From NCBI GenBank assembly GCA_902554995.1, contig CACDQT010000001.1, positions 1 to 64,000 of the forward strand: a stretch of 64,000 nucleotides of DNA, read 5' to 3'. The notes beneath the pieces are model-generated. The model ran no database searches. It had not been told where the DNA came from and saw only the letters and a program-made list of their open reading frames with translations. Shown here piece by piece: positions 53,954 to 62,859 of this stretch. The translations under genes and the position numbers were made by a program. The stretch's first letter is position 1. Every line of letters begins with the position of its first letter. Origin of the DNA: an uncultured Pelagibacteraceae bacterium (GTDB taxonomy: Bacteria; Pseudomonadota; Alphaproteobacteria; Pelagibacterales; Pelagibacteraceae).

Positions 53954-54463
53954 ATGAACGATGTACAAAAAACTAAAGGGGCAAATAAAAAAATTTTGCC
54001 CCTTTTTTTTAGTGTTGCATTTAAAGTTATTTTTATAATTGTTGTTATTTCAAGTATTCTATTATATCTAACTTTTACCTTTGAGGAGGTTCCTCCAATT
54101 TTAAATAGGGGTATTCAGCCAGCAACATTTCCAAAAGCTTTATTAATTTTAATCATCGTATTAAGTTTAGTTGTTTATTTTTTATCTATTAAAAAACCCT
54201 GGCAGATAGATAAAAATTTGCCTAATGCTTTTTATATAACCTTAGCTAGTTTTGTTATTTTTTCAGTAGTTGGAATTATCTTAGATTTTTTTTTAGGTAT
54301 CTCAATTTTATCTATTTTGGTTTCTTATTTCTGGGGTGAAAGAAGAATTTTTTATTTATTTTTAGTGGCCATAATTTTTCCAACTATAGTGTTCATTTTT
54401 TTTGAAACTATTCTTGGTCTTAGATTTCCAGGCGGCATTATAACAAATCTTTATTATAATTAA
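53954..54463 (+). CDS. tctB: Tripartite tricarboxylate transporter small membrane subunit
   Basis: TctB is the small, four-helix subunit of TTT carriers. The 169 residues have hydrophobic segments at about 18-40, 57-72, 86-107 and 118-153, with the TctB motif RGIQPATFPKALLI (~51-64) that precedes the second helix. The coding DNA for residues 8-19 forms a strong intrinsic terminator (53975-54010). If the ATG at 53954 is right, ribosomes must traverse that hairpin; a later TTG at 53996 would begin within the stem. tctA follows after two bases. Confidence 0.88.
   Translation: MNDVQKTKGANKKILPLFFSVAFKVIFIIVVISSILLYLTFTFEEVPPILNRGIQPATFPKALLILIIVLSLVVYFLSIKKPWQIDKNLPNAFYITLASFVIFSVVGIILDFFLGISILSILVSYFWGERRIFYLFLVAIIFPTIVFIFFETILGLRFPGGIITNLYYN
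53975..54010 (+). terminator. Intrinsic terminator/attenuator inside the 5' end of tctB
   Basis: AAAGGGGCAAA (53975-53985) and TTTGCCCCTTT (53995-54005) form a perfect 11-base stem with a 9-base AT loop, followed by T to 54010. The shape is a textbook Rho-independent terminator yet lies 21 bases inside tctB, right after tctC. A weaker inverted repeat (GTACAT 53941-53946, ATGTAC 53961-53966) puts the tctB ATG in a loop just upstream. Confidence 0.88.
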
Positions 54464-54465
54464 TT

Positions 54466-55938
54466 ATGGAAAACCTTACTTTAATGTTAGCTCCATTATT
54501 AAGTTCAAAACTGATGATTGTACTAGTATTTGGAACTTTATTTGGTTTAATACTTGGTGTACTTCCTGGATTAGGTCCAACAACAGGTGGAGCTTTAATT
54601 TTACCTTTTACGATGACTTTAGATCCTTTGTCAGCAATAGTTTTATTAACTGCAATTTATTGTGCAGGAACGTATGGTGGAGCAATTACTGCAGTCTTAA
54701 TTAATACTCCAGGCACGCCAGCTGCAGCAGCAACTTGTTTGGATGGTTATCCGCTTGCACAAAAAGGTGAAGCTGGGAGAGCCCTAGGTATGGCCACAGT
54801 TTCTAGCACTATAGGAGGAATTTTCAGTGTAATAGTTTTAGTTTTTTTTGCTCCACTGCTTGCTCAATTAGCATATGAGTTTGGTCAACCAGAATATTTT
54901 GCTCTAGCAATTTTTGGTTTGACCATGCTGGCATCTATTGGAGAGGGTAGTCCAATTAAAAATTTAATAGCAGGCGCATTTGGTATTTTAATATCAACAA
55001 TTGGTAAAGATTTCATGACATCGATTGATAGATTTACATTTGGAATAAATGAGTTATCAGAAGGTATTGGTTTTATTCCTGTTGTTGTTGGTTTATTTGC
55101 TATCAGTGAAATGTTAACACAATCAACTTTACTTGATCAGATATTTAAACGGGTAGCTCTAAAAGCTGTTAAACTGCCGTCAATTTCAGATTACAAAAAA
55201 ACCTGGATTACCATTCTAAGATCATCAGGAATTGGATCTTTTATTGGAGTTCTACCAGCAGAGGGTGGAACTGTTGCCTCATTAATTGGATATTCGGAGG
55301 CAAAAAGATGGTCAAAAAATCCAGAAGAATTTGGAAAAGGTTCAGTAGAGGGCATAGCTGGTGCTGAAGCAGCGAATAATGCTGCTACTGGAGGTGCAAT
55401 GGTACCTACGTTAGCGCTTGGAATACCAGGAAGTGCTACAACAGCTGTAATTCTAACAGGTCTAATTATTCATGGTGTTAGACCGGGTCCAGATTTATTT
55501 AGAGAACAACCAGATTTTCTTTATGGAATTTTTGGTTCAATGCTTATTGCAAATGTTTTGTTTTTTATATTTGGTTTTTTTGGTGCAAAGATTTTTGCAA
55601 GAATAACTTTAGTTCCAAATAAATTACTTTGGCCAATGATTTTTGCAGTTTCTGTATGCGGAACTTATTCACTTAGTCAATCAATGTTAGATGTATGGAT
55701 AATGTTATTTTTTGGAGTGATTGGATTTTTTATGAGACGTTATGGTTTTTCAGTTGTCCCGGTTATAATAGGTTTAATCTTAGGAGAGTTAGTTGAGGGA
55801 ACTTTAAGACAATCATTAGTAATTTTTGAGGGTAATTGGTTGGAATTTTTAACAAGACCCATCGCTGTAACTTTTTTTATTTTATCTTTAATTGCTTTAA
55901 TTTTTCCACTATTAAGAAAGAAAAAATCTAATGAATAA
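54466..55938 (+). CDS. tctA: Tripartite tricarboxylate transporter large permease
   Basis: TctA is the ~12-helix carrier subunit of TTT systems. The 490 residues match its length and show the TctA signature FGLILGVLPGLGPTTGGALI (~25-44), TAIYCAGTYGGAITAVLINT (~61-80), ALGIPGSATTAVILTGL (~315-331) with GVLPAEGGTVAS (~263-274). It exports no signal peptide. It overlaps the following SDR gene by eight bases, so it is in one operon with the catabolic enzymes that probably act on the imported acid. Confidence 0.95.
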   Translation: MENLTLMLAPLLSSKLMIVLVFGTLFGLILGVLPGLGPTTGGALILPFTMTLDPLSAIVLLTAIYCAGTYGGAITAVLINTPGTPAAAATCLDGYPLAQKGEAGRALGMATVSSTIGGIFSVIVLVFFAPLLAQLAYEFGQPEYFALAIFGLTMLASIGEGSPIKNLIAGAFGILISTIGKDFMTSIDRFTFGINELSEGIGFIPVVVGLFAISEMLTQSTLLDQIFKRVALKAVKLPSISDYKKTWITILRSSGIGSFIGVLPAEGGTVASLIGYSEAKRWSKNPEEFGKGSVEGIAGAEAANNAATGGAMVPTLALGIPGSATTAVILTGLIIHGVRPGPDLFREQPDFLYGIFGSMLIANVLFFIFGFFGAKIFARITLVPNKLLWPMIFAVSVCGTYSLSQSMLDVWIMLFFGVIGFFMRRYGFSVVPVIIGLILGELVEGTLRQSLVIFEGNWLEFLTRPIAVTFFILSLIALIFPLLRKKKSNE

Positions 55939-56680
55939 ATACAATTTCGAAAATAGAAATGCAGTTGTAACTGGTGGAGCGCAAGGATTTGGTTATGCTA
56001 TTTCAAAAAAAATTCTAGAGTCAGGTGGAAATGTGATTATTTGGGATATTGATAAGTCTGCAATTGACAAAGCAAAAAAAGAATTAAATTCAAATAATTT
56101 TCACTTTCAACAAGTTAATGTTACAGATTTTAATAATATTAAAAATGCAATTAATGAAACTGAGACTAAATTTAGAAAGATAGATATTTTTGTGAATAAT
56201 GCTGGAATGACAGGGATAAATGCTAAAGTTTGGGAATATCCCTTAGATGAATGGAAGAAAGTTATTGACCTTAATTTAAATGCAACTTTTTATTGCTGTA
56301 AGGCTATAGTACCACATATGATTAAAAACAATTATGGCAGAATAATCAACATTGCTTCTATTGCTGGTAAGGAGGGTAATCCTAACGCAAGTGCTTATAG
56401 TACATCTAAAGCAGGGGTGATTGGCTTAACTAAATCTTTAGGAAAAGAGCTAGCTGATAAAAATATCGCAGTAAATTGTGTTACACCAGCTGCAGCGAAA
56501 ACAAGAATTTTTGACCAGATGACAGAAGAACATATAAATTATATGTTATCTAAAATACCAAGAAATCGATTTGCAAAAGTAAATGAGTTAGCTTCATTGG
56601 TATGCTGGTTAGCAAGTGAAGAAAATTCATTTAGCACAGCTGCAGTGTTTGATTTAAGTGGCGGAAGAGCAACATATTAG
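55931..56680 (+). CDS. Short-chain dehydrogenase (possible 2-keto-3-deoxy sugar-acid dehydrogenase)
   Basis: The 249-residue SDR has the NAD(P) motif GGAQGFGYAI (~14-23), an acidic IIWDID that favours NAD, NNAGMTG (~88-94), Ser in INIASIAGKEG, the catalytic YSTSKAG (~152-158) and the C-terminal ASEENSFSTAAVFDLSGG. In the LRA5/2-keto-3-deoxyfuconate pathway an SDR oxidises the 4-hydroxyl to give a 2,4-diketo acid. The neighbours (a dehydratase-like enzyme upstream and a FAH hydrolase downstream) fit that role. It overlaps tctA by eight bases. Confidence 0.88.
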   Translation: MNKYNFENRNAVVTGGAQGFGYAISKKILESGGNVIIWDIDKSAIDKAKKELNSNNFHFQQVNVTDFNNIKNAINETETKFRKIDIFVNNAGMTGINAKVWEYPLDEWKKVIDLNLNATFYCCKAIVPHMIKNNYGRIINIASIAGKEGNPNASAYSTSKAGVIGLTKSLGKELADKNIAVNCVTPAAAKTRIFDQMTEEHINYMLSKIPRNRFAKVNELASLVCWLASEENSFSTAAVFDLSGGRATY

Positions 56681-56692
56681 AGAGGAGAAAAA

Positions 56693-57541
56693 ATGAAATT
56701 GTGTAGAATAGGTAGTCCTGGAAAAGAAAAACCAGCAATAATAGATAGAGAAAATAATTATAGAGATTTGTCATCAATTATAAATGATTTCAATCCTGAT
56801 ACTTTAAATTTTGATACAATCGAAAAAATAAAAAAAACTGAAATTTCAACTTTACCCAAACTTGATTTAAATTCTAGAATAGGTGCATGCGTTTCTAACC
56901 CGTCAAAATTTATTGGCATAGGTTTAAATTTTAAAGATCATGCTGAAGAACAAAATTTGCCAATACCAAAAGAACCAATAATTTTCTCAAAATTCACTAG
57001 TTGTATTACTGGACCAAACGATCCTATCATTGTTCCAAAAGACTCTAATCACACAGATTGGGAAGTTGAGTTAGGTTTTGTTATGGGAAAAAAAGCCATA
57101 AATGTCAGTGTTGAAAATGCAATGGATCATGTTCTTGGGTTTTTTTTAGTGAACGATGTAAGTGAAAGAGCTTTTCAAAAAAATAAAGGTTTAACTTGGG
57201 ACAAAGGAAAAGGTTTTGATACATTTGGCCCAATTGGTCCTTACATTGTGACAAAAGACGAGGTTGCGGATTTTCAAAACTTGAACATGTTTTTAGATGT
57301 TGACGGCAAAAGAATGCAAACAGGAAACACCAAACATATGATATTTGACGTAAAGACATTGGTCTCTTATATGAGCTCATGTATGAGTTTACACCCTGGT
57401 GACATTTGTTGCACCGGAACACCCCCAGGTGTTGGAGAAAATATGAAACCACCTCACTTTTTAAAAGGAGGTGAGGAAGTAGTTTTGGGTGTAGATAAAC
57501 TTGGCACTCAAAAACACCAGGTTGTTCCTTACAAGGAATAA
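56693..57541 (+). CDS. Fumarylacetoacetate hydrolase-family protein (possible 2,4-diketo-3-deoxy acid hydrolase)
   Basis: The 282 residues have the FAH fold: a short N-terminal domain, then IGIGLNFKDHAEEQNLPIP (~73-91), DWEVELGFVMGKKA (~120-133, metal Glu), VNDVSERAFQ (~153-162) and CTGTPPGVG (~240-248). This is the pattern of the 2,4-diketo-3-deoxy-L-fuconate/rhamnonate hydrolases (LRA6-like), which give pyruvate and lactate. A GAGAGGAGA site precedes the start, 12 bases after the SDR stop. Substrate assignment is inference from family plus neighbours. Confidence 0.88.
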   Translation: MKLCRIGSPGKEKPAIIDRENNYRDLSSIINDFNPDTLNFDTIEKIKKTEISTLPKLDLNSRIGACVSNPSKFIGIGLNFKDHAEEQNLPIPKEPIIFSKFTSCITGPNDPIIVPKDSNHTDWEVELGFVMGKKAINVSVENAMDHVLGFFLVNDVSERAFQKNKGLTWDKGKGFDTFGPIGPYIVTKDEVADFQNLNMFLDVDGKRMQTGNTKHMIFDVKTLVSYMSSCMSLHPGDICCTGTPPGVGENMKPPHFLKGGEEVVLGVDKLGTQKHQVVPYKE

Positions 57542-57560
57542 TATAAATTTTATTTATTAG

Positions 57561-58268
57561 ATGTTAGAAATTTTTATTGCTTTAGGTGCGGGTTTGATAA
57601 GTTTTTTATCACCATGTGTATTACCATTAATACCTGGTTATATCTCTTATATTTCTGGTACTTCATTAAATGAGTTAATAGAAAAAAAAAATATAAACTT
57701 AATTCCTATCATTCTTTTTACAATTGGTTTTTCAATTGTTTTTATTATTTTTGGTGCCGCTTCAACTTTTTTAGGCCAAGTATTATTACAAAATTCAAAT
57801 GAATTAAGAATTGGTGCTGGATTAGTTATCTGTATTTTATCCTTACACTTAATTGGAATTATAAATTTAAAATTTTTGAATTATGAAAAAAGACTTCACA
57901 CAAATAGTAACACTAATTTTTTTAGCCCAATATTAATCGGTATGGCTTTTGCTTTTGGTTGGACACCATGCATAGGCCCTATTCTTGGATCAATCTTAGC
58001 AATTGCCTCAACAGAAGAGAATATCAATAGAGGTATAATACTTTTATCATTTTATTCTTTAGGTCTTGCTTTACCATTTATTTTATCGGGTTATTTAATT
58101 CAAAAATTTTTAATTTTTTCAAAAAATTTTAAAAAGAACATTAATTTAATTTCAAAAATTGGTGGTGTAATATTATTAATTACCGGTATATTAATATTAA
58201 CAAATCAGTTACAAGCATTAGGTTATTATTTACTAAATATATTTCCTTTTTTGCAAAATTTTGGATGA
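57561..58268 (+). CDS. ccdA: Cytochrome c biogenesis protein CcdA
   Basis: CcdA moves electrons from thioredoxin across the inner membrane to reduce apocytochrome c and other periplasmic thiols. The 235 residues have six hydrophobic segments with the two redox cysteines in LSPCVLPLIPGY (~16-27) and GWTPCIGPILG (~133-143). It has no thioredoxin domain. It begins 19 bases after the FAH gene, but functionally belongs with cytochrome assembly, so its presence in the same run may be an accident of compaction. Confidence 0.95.
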   Translation: MLEIFIALGAGLISFLSPCVLPLIPGYISYISGTSLNELIEKKNINLIPIILFTIGFSIVFIIFGAASTFLGQVLLQNSNELRIGAGLVICILSLHLIGIINLKFLNYEKRLHTNSNTNFFSPILIGMAFAFGWTPCIGPILGSILAIASTEENINRGIILLSFYSLGLALPFILSGYLIQKFLIFSKNFKKNINLISKIGGVILLITGILILTNQLQALGYYLLNIFPFLQNFG

Positions 58269-58274
58269 TTATTT

Positions 58275-58859
58275 ATGAAAATTTATCAAATTGACTCAAG
58301 CGCTAGAAAAGAGGGATCGACCTCAAGAGCTTTAGCTAAAAAGTTACTTGAAAAAATAAAAAAACCTGAAGATGAAGTTATATATAGAGATTTAAATGAA
58401 GAAATGGTTTTTGTGAGTGGTTTAACAGAATCTGGAATGAATATTGAAGAAAAAGATCAAAATGAAAATCACAAAAAGATGTTTGAGCTTTCTAATCAAC
58501 TCGTAAAAGAGCTTAAAGAGAGTGATATTATAATAATTTCAGCACCAATTTATAATTATGGTCCTCCTGCAACTTTAAAAGCTTGGTCGGATTTGGCAGC
58601 AAGAATTGGAGAAACATTTAAATTTAAACCTAATGGCAGAAGAGAAGGTTTGTTAAAAAATAAAAAAGCTTATTTAGTAATTACATCAGGAGGAACTAAG
58701 TTAAATAGTAATGAAGACTTTTTAACTCCTTGGTTGAAATTTATTTTGAATTTCTTTGGTATAGAAGAAGTTGAGACAATCAGTGCGGATCAAATGGCTC
58801 TAGATTATGAAAAATCAATTAAAGAAGCTCACGCCCAAATTGATAAAATAAAATTATAA
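58275..58859 (+). CDS. FMN-dependent NADH-azoreductase-like flavoprotein
   Basis: The 194-residue protein has a flavodoxin-like fold: YQIDSSARKEGSTSRALAK (~4-22, FMN phosphate loop), SAPIYNYGPPATLKAW (~95-110, family motif) and VITSGGTKLN (~135). This is the AzoR/NQO-like group that reduces quinones or azo compounds with NAD(P)H; its physiological role here is probably quinone detoxification. It starts six bases after ccdA. A 134-base gap with promoter and riboswitch follows. Confidence 0.85.
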   Translation: MKIYQIDSSARKEGSTSRALAKKLLEKIKKPEDEVIYRDLNEEMVFVSGLTESGMNIEEKDQNENHKKMFELSNQLVKELKESDIIIISAPIYNYGPPATLKAWSDLAARIGETFKFKPNGRREGLLKNKKAYLVITSGGTKLNSNEDFLTPWLKFILNFFGIEEVETISADQMALDYEKSIKEAHAQIDKIKL

Positions 58860-58883
58860 TCAATTTAAATTAATTTAAAAATT

Positions 58884-58913
58884 TTGATTTGCTCTTTTCT
58901 AATTCAATAAAAT
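58884..58913 (+). promoter_or_regulatory. Probable promoter of thiV
   Basis: TTGATT (58884-58889), an 18-base spacer, and TAAAAT (58908-58913). The expected start near 58920 lies just before the first base of the TPP aptamer, so the leader is almost entirely riboswitch. Confidence 0.6.
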
Positions 58914-58922
58914 AAATTAATA

Positions 58923-58993
58923 TGTTCAAAGGGGTGTCTTAACAGACTGAGATTAAACCCTATGAACCTGTCCGGTAATTCAGAAAGGGAACA
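58923..58993 (+). promoter_or_regulatory. TPP riboswitch (THI element) controlling thiV
   Basis: The conserved THI landmarks appear in order: AAAGGGGTGTC, GACTGAGATTAAACCCT and TGAACCTGTCCGG, then TAATTCAGAAAGGGAAC. TGTTC (58923-58927) pairs with GAACA (58989-58993) as closing helix P1. The start codon of thiV follows P1 immediately, and the likely Shine-Dalgarno AAGGGA (58985-58990) is in the 3' arm. TPP binding should therefore hide the ribosome binding site. No separate expression platform exists. Confidence 0.95.
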
Positions 58994-60439
58994 ATGGATA
59001 AAACATATTTTTTAACACAATCAACCGCATTATCTTTAGTAATTCTTATATGTTTAATTTTTTTATCATTTGGAATTTATTATTCTAAAAACTATCAAGG
59101 ATTAAAAAATTATTTAACTGCAAACAGAAATATTGGATTTCTCTCATTAACAACAAGTTTGACAGCGTCTGCGCTAGGAGCTTGGATTCTTTTTGGTCCT
59201 GCTTCAGCTGCAACTTGGGGCGGTTTAGGTGCAGTAATTGGATATTCTCTTGGGACAGCTTTTCCAATGTTTTTTTTTATATATCTTGGAAAAAAAATTA
59301 GAAAAGAGTTTCCTCAAGGTTCCACGCTCATTGAATTTTTAAGAAAAAAATTTGGTAAAAGTTTATTTAAACTTATTTTGCTGATGACAATTTTTTATAT
59401 GTTTATTTTCTTATGTGCTGAAGTTACTGCGGTTGCAGTTTTGATTAACTATATTTCAGGTACTGAACTTTGGTTCACTGCTTTAATTGTGCTATTGTGT
59501 ACTTTAACTTATACATTATATGGCGGATTAAAGGCTTCAATATTGACTGATAACATTCAAATGTTTGTCATTGGTTCATTATTATTGATTTCTTTAATAT
59601 ATATTTTGTCTTTCACAGGATCAAAATTTTCATTTGATTTTGTAAAGGAAAAAAACCCACATCTTTTAAGTGGATCTTATTTGCCTGGTTACACTTCTGG
59701 TTTAACTTTTTTTATTGCTGTTGCAGCAACAAATCTATTTCACCAAGGTAATTGGCAACGTATTTATGCAGCAAAAGATTATAAAACTTTAAAAAAAAGT
59801 TTGATTATATCTTTTTTGATAATTGTGCCGATTGTTTTTTTTATGGGTTTCACAGGACTTGTTGGTTTTTCACTCAATTCATCAATAAGGCCCGATCTAA
59901 GTTTTTTTTACTTATTACTAAATGAACAAGCAATATTTTTATCAATAGTAATTATTATTTTAGGTCTAGCATTAACTATTTCCACAGTAGATACTTTAAT
60001 TAATGCAATATCAAGTTTAATTATAGTCGATGGAAAAGCTACATTTGAATTTAAAAAAAAGACTAATTATATAAATTTTTCAAAATATATAATTATATTT
60101 TTATCTGTAATATCTTTTGTAATTGCATCTTATGGCTTTGATATTTTATATTTATTTTTACTGGCTGACTTATTTTGTTGTGCGTTCGTGATAACTGTTT
60201 TTTATAGTTTTTATAATAAGATTGATGAAAAAACTGCATATATATCAATCATTATTGGGTTTATAGCTGGATTTTTGTTATTTCCCTCACCAGATTTCTC
60301 AAAGAGTTTGTTAGTTGGAATATTGTTATCAAAAGAAATATTTAGTCCGTTTATATCCCAATCATTATTATTTTTGTCTTTTATCATCGCAACTTTTTTA
60401 CCTTTATTGGTTCTTAAAGCTAAAAAAATCAAATTTTAG
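58994..60439 (+). CDS. thiV: Sodium/solute symporter ThiV, probable thiamin-precursor (HMP) importer
   Basis: The 481-residue protein belongs to the sodium:solute symporter family, with about thirteen hydrophobic segments, an early Na-site region (LTTSLTASALGAWILFGPAS, ~52-71), and GNWQRIYAAKDYK (~253-265), a family landmark. In SAR11 a symporter of this type behind a TPP riboswitch is described as ThiV and linked to uptake of the pyrimidine precursor HMP. The riboswitch here puts it firmly under thiamin control. Substrate remains inferred from that precedent. Confidence 0.9.
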   Translation: MDKTYFLTQSTALSLVILICLIFLSFGIYYSKNYQGLKNYLTANRNIGFLSLTTSLTASALGAWILFGPASAATWGGLGAVIGYSLGTAFPMFFFIYLGKKIRKEFPQGSTLIEFLRKKFGKSLFKLILLMTIFYMFIFLCAEVTAVAVLINYISGTELWFTALIVLLCTLTYTLYGGLKASILTDNIQMFVIGSLLLISLIYILSFTGSKFSFDFVKEKNPHLLSGSYLPGYTSGLTFFIAVAATNLFHQGNWQRIYAAKDYKTLKKSLIISFLIIVPIVFFMGFTGLVGFSLNSSIRPDLSFFYLLLNEQAIFLSIVIIILGLALTISTVDTLINAISSLIIVDGKATFEFKKKTNYINFSKYIIIFLSVISFVIASYGFDILYLFLLADLFCCAFVITVFYSFYNKIDEKTAYISIIIGFIAGFLLFPSPDFSKSLLVGILLSKEIFSPFISQSLLFLSFIIATFLPLLVLKAKKIKF

Positions 60440-60480
60440 TTGATTGTATTAAGTGAATTAATAGTTATATAACTGACCGC

Positions 60481-61416
60481 ATGTCAGAAAATCAAATAGT
60501 AATTAATAATCTCTCAAAAGTTTATGATAATGGTTTTAATGCTTTAAAAAATATAAACCTCAATATCAAAAAAGGAGAAATTTTTGCGATGCTTGGACCC
60601 AATGGTGCAGGTAAAACTACTTTGATTAGTATTATTTGCGGCATAGTAAAACCATCATCAGGAAAAGTTACAGTTGAAGACTTTGATATCATTGAGAATT
60701 ATAGGGAAACAAGATCACGTATAGGACTCGTTCCTCAGGAATTAACTTTAGAGCAATTTGAAACTGTTTTTAATAACGTTTCTTATTCAAGAGGTTTGTA
60801 TGGAAAAAAACCTGATCCAACACATATTGAAAAAGTCTTGAAACAACTCAGTCTTTGGGACAAAAAAGATTTAATCTTGCGAAAATTATCAGGTGGAATG
60901 AAAAGAAGAGTTTTAATCGCTAAAGCATTGTCTCATGAACCAAAAATTTTATTTTTAGATGAACCTACTGCTGGTGTAGATGTTGAATTAAGACAAGAGA
61001 TGTGGAAGGTGGTAAAATCATTAAGAGAAATAGGTGTTACAATTATTTTAACAACTCATTATATTGAAGAGGCCGAAGCGATTGCTGATCGAGTGGGAGT
61101 TATTAATCAAGGAGAAATTATCATTGTAGAACAAAAGAAAGAACTTATAAAAAAAATGGGTCGAAAAGTTTTATCTGTTGAACTACAAGAGGAAATTCAA
61201 GATATTCCAGATTCATTAAAAAAATATAATTTAATTATCGGAAATAATAAAATGTCACTAGTTTACACTTATAACCTCGAAGAAAAACAGACAGGGATTA
61301 CAAATCTTTTACAAGATATAAAAGACTCAGGATTAAAATTGAGAGATTTAAAAACAGAACAAAGTAATTTAGAAAAAATATTTGTAACTTTAGTAAGGGA
61401 AAATAATGAAAATTAA
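60481..61416 (+). CDS. ABC-2 type exporter ATP-binding protein (YadG-like)
   Basis: The 311 residues contain Walker [12 protein letters not shown] (~39-49), the signature [16 protein letters not shown] (~138-153), Walker [13 protein letters not shown] (~160-171) and [12 protein letters not shown] (~192-203), and a C-terminal ~90-residue regulatory domain. With the permease that overlaps it by 11 bases it forms a two-gene ABC-2 exporter like YadG/YadH. Substrate unknown; drug, lipid and polysaccharide exporters share this layout. Confidence 0.92.
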   Translation: MSENQIVINNLSKVYDNGFNALKNINLNIKKGEIFAMLGPNGAGKTTLISIICGIVKPSSGKVTVEDFDIIENYRETRSRIGLVPQELTLEQFETVFNNVSYSRGLYGKKPDPTHIEKVLKQLSLWDKKDLILRKLSGGMKRRVLIAKALSHEPKILFLDEPTAGVDVELRQEMWKVVKSLREIGVTIILTTHYIEEAEAIADRVGVINQGEIIIVEQKKELIKKMGRKVLSVELQEEIQDIPDSLKKYNLIIGNNKMSLVYTYNLEEKQTGITNLLQDIKDSGLKLRDLKTEQSNLEKIFVTLVRENNEN

Positions 61417-62173
61417 TTATTATGGATTTAAAGCTATTTACTTTCATGAAATGGATAGATTTAGACGAACTTTAGGTCAATCTCTTTTATCACCAGTAAT
61501 CTCAACATCGTTATATTTTATTGTTTTTGGTTCTGTGATCGGTGGTTACGTTCAAAAAATTGATGGTATCAGTTATGGATCTTTTATAGTTCCAGGATTG
61601 CTGATGTTAACTCTTTTAACTCAATCAATAAGTAATACTTCTTTTGGAATATTTTTTCCAAAATTTAATGGGACTATTTATGAGATCTTAGCTGCACCTA
61701 TATCCGCTTATGAAATTGTATTGGCATTTGTAAGTGCTGGAGCTACCAAAACGCTGATTGTTGGTTTTGTAATTTTTTTGACAGCACAATTTTTTGCTGA
61801 TGTACAAGTTCAATATCCATTGCTAATGATTTTTTTATTAGTCCTCGTTTCTTTTACATTTGCATTATTTGGTTTTTTAGTTGGTTTAGTTAGTAAGGAC
61901 TTTGAACAGATGTCAATAATCCCATCTTTTGTGATAACCCCAATGGTATTTTTAGGTGGAAGTCTTTATTCATTAGATATGTTACCTGAATTTTGGCAAG
62001 TGGTTACTTATTTTAATCCAGTTGTTTACCTAATTAGTAGCCTTAGATACTCTTTCTACGGCATATCAGATTTTAATATTTGGATTAGTGTGGGTTTAAT
62101 GGTGTTATTTTTGTCAGTTTGTGTAATTATTGTCTCTATATTACTTAAAAAGGGTTACAGCATAAAGTCTTAA
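61406..62173 (+). CDS. ABC-2 type exporter permease (YadH-like)
   Basis: The 255-residue ABC-2 membrane protein has six hydrophobic segments, including [19 protein letters not shown] (~30-48) and [19 protein letters not shown] (~54-72), then [20 protein letters not shown] (~149-168) and [19 protein letters not shown] (~172-190), the ABC-2 signature. It overlaps the ATPase gene by 11 bases. The pair sits near glycan genes, but those are on the other strand, so I give no substrate. Confidence 0.92.
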   Translation: MKINYYGFKAIYFHEMDRFRRTLGQSLLSPVISTSLYFIVFGSVIGGYVQKIDGISYGSFIVPGLLMLTLLTQSISNTSFGIFFPKFNGTIYEILAAPISAYEIVLAFVSAGATKTLIVGFVIFLTAQFFADVQVQYPLLMIFLLVLVSFTFALFGFLVGLVSKDFEQMSIIPSFVITPMVFLGGSLYSLDMLPEFWQVVTYFNPVVYLISSLRYSFYGISDFNIWISVGLMVLFLSVCVIIVSILLKKGYSIKS

Positions 62174-62178
62174 AAGAT

Positions 62179-62859
62179 TTATTTAAAAATTTTTTTGAGT
62201 TTTTTGAGGTTATCTAAATTGTCAACTGTGTACCATTTTTTTGGCATTACATCAGAAACATATAATTGTCTGATTTTAATTAGTTTTTTCCAGAGAATAT
62301 TAAAGTCATCAGTTGGTTTAATTTTATCGTTTATCTTTTTTGGATTTAATATTTGAATACCGGTGCAGTAAATATCAGATTTTTGTGTTCTTGAGAGTTT
62401 TTTAACAATATTTTTTTTTTTAAAAATAAAATCTCCCAATAATCCTTTAATTGGTTTTGTTGGAATTAACATGCATAGAGGCTGACCTTTTTTATAATAA
62501 TCTTTCTCAAGTTTTTTAAAATCAATGTTAGTGACGTTGTCGCAAGTTAAGACATAAATTGGAGAGTTAAATGATTTAAATATAGAGTTGAATATCCACC
62601 AAGAATTACCTTTTTTGTCTGTATTTATTATTGATGAAACTTTTTCCTCTATTAAATGTTTAGCTAAAATAGGCCCTTTGTAACCAACTGAAATATGAAC
62701 AAAATTTATATATTTTTTCAGTCTTTTGATACCTCTTGCAATCAATGAGGTTTGTTTAAATTTAACTAAACCTTTAGGTATTTTTTTGGTAAGTGGCATT
62801 AATCTGGTTCCACGTCCAGCCGCCATTATAAAAGCATGATTTATTTTTCTATAAGTCAT
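62179..62859 (-). CDS. Sugar-1-phosphate nucleotidyltransferase-like protein
   Basis: The 226 residues start with the nucleotide-binding signature IMAAGRGTRLMPLTKKIPKG (~11-30) of NTP-transferases, followed by the LTCDNVTNIDF metal-site strand (~103-113, Asp). The fold makes activated sugars (for example NDP-hexoses or phosphocholine-like head groups) for surface glycans. It is short, without the C-terminal beta-helix of GlmU-type enzymes. It overlaps the SDR gene upstream by 11 bases, so the two are cotranscribed. Confidence 0.88.
   Translation of the reverse strand: MTYRKINHAFIMAAGRGTRLMPLTKKIPKGLVKFKQTSLIARGIKRLKKYINFVHISVGYKGPILAKHLIEEKVSSIINTDKKGNSWWIFNSIFKSFNSPIYVLTCDNVTNIDFKKLEKDYYKKGQPLCMLIPTKPIKGLLGDFIFKKKNIVKKLSRTQKSDIYCTGIQILNPKKINDKIKPTDDFNILWKKLIKIRQLYVSDVMPKKWYTVDNLDNLKKLKKIFK

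Noticed and set aside
60464-60475. Palindrome AGTTATATAACT before the ABC-2 ATPase
   Set aside because: Short and purely AT-rich in the core; expected by chance at this base composition, and no promoter elements line up with it.
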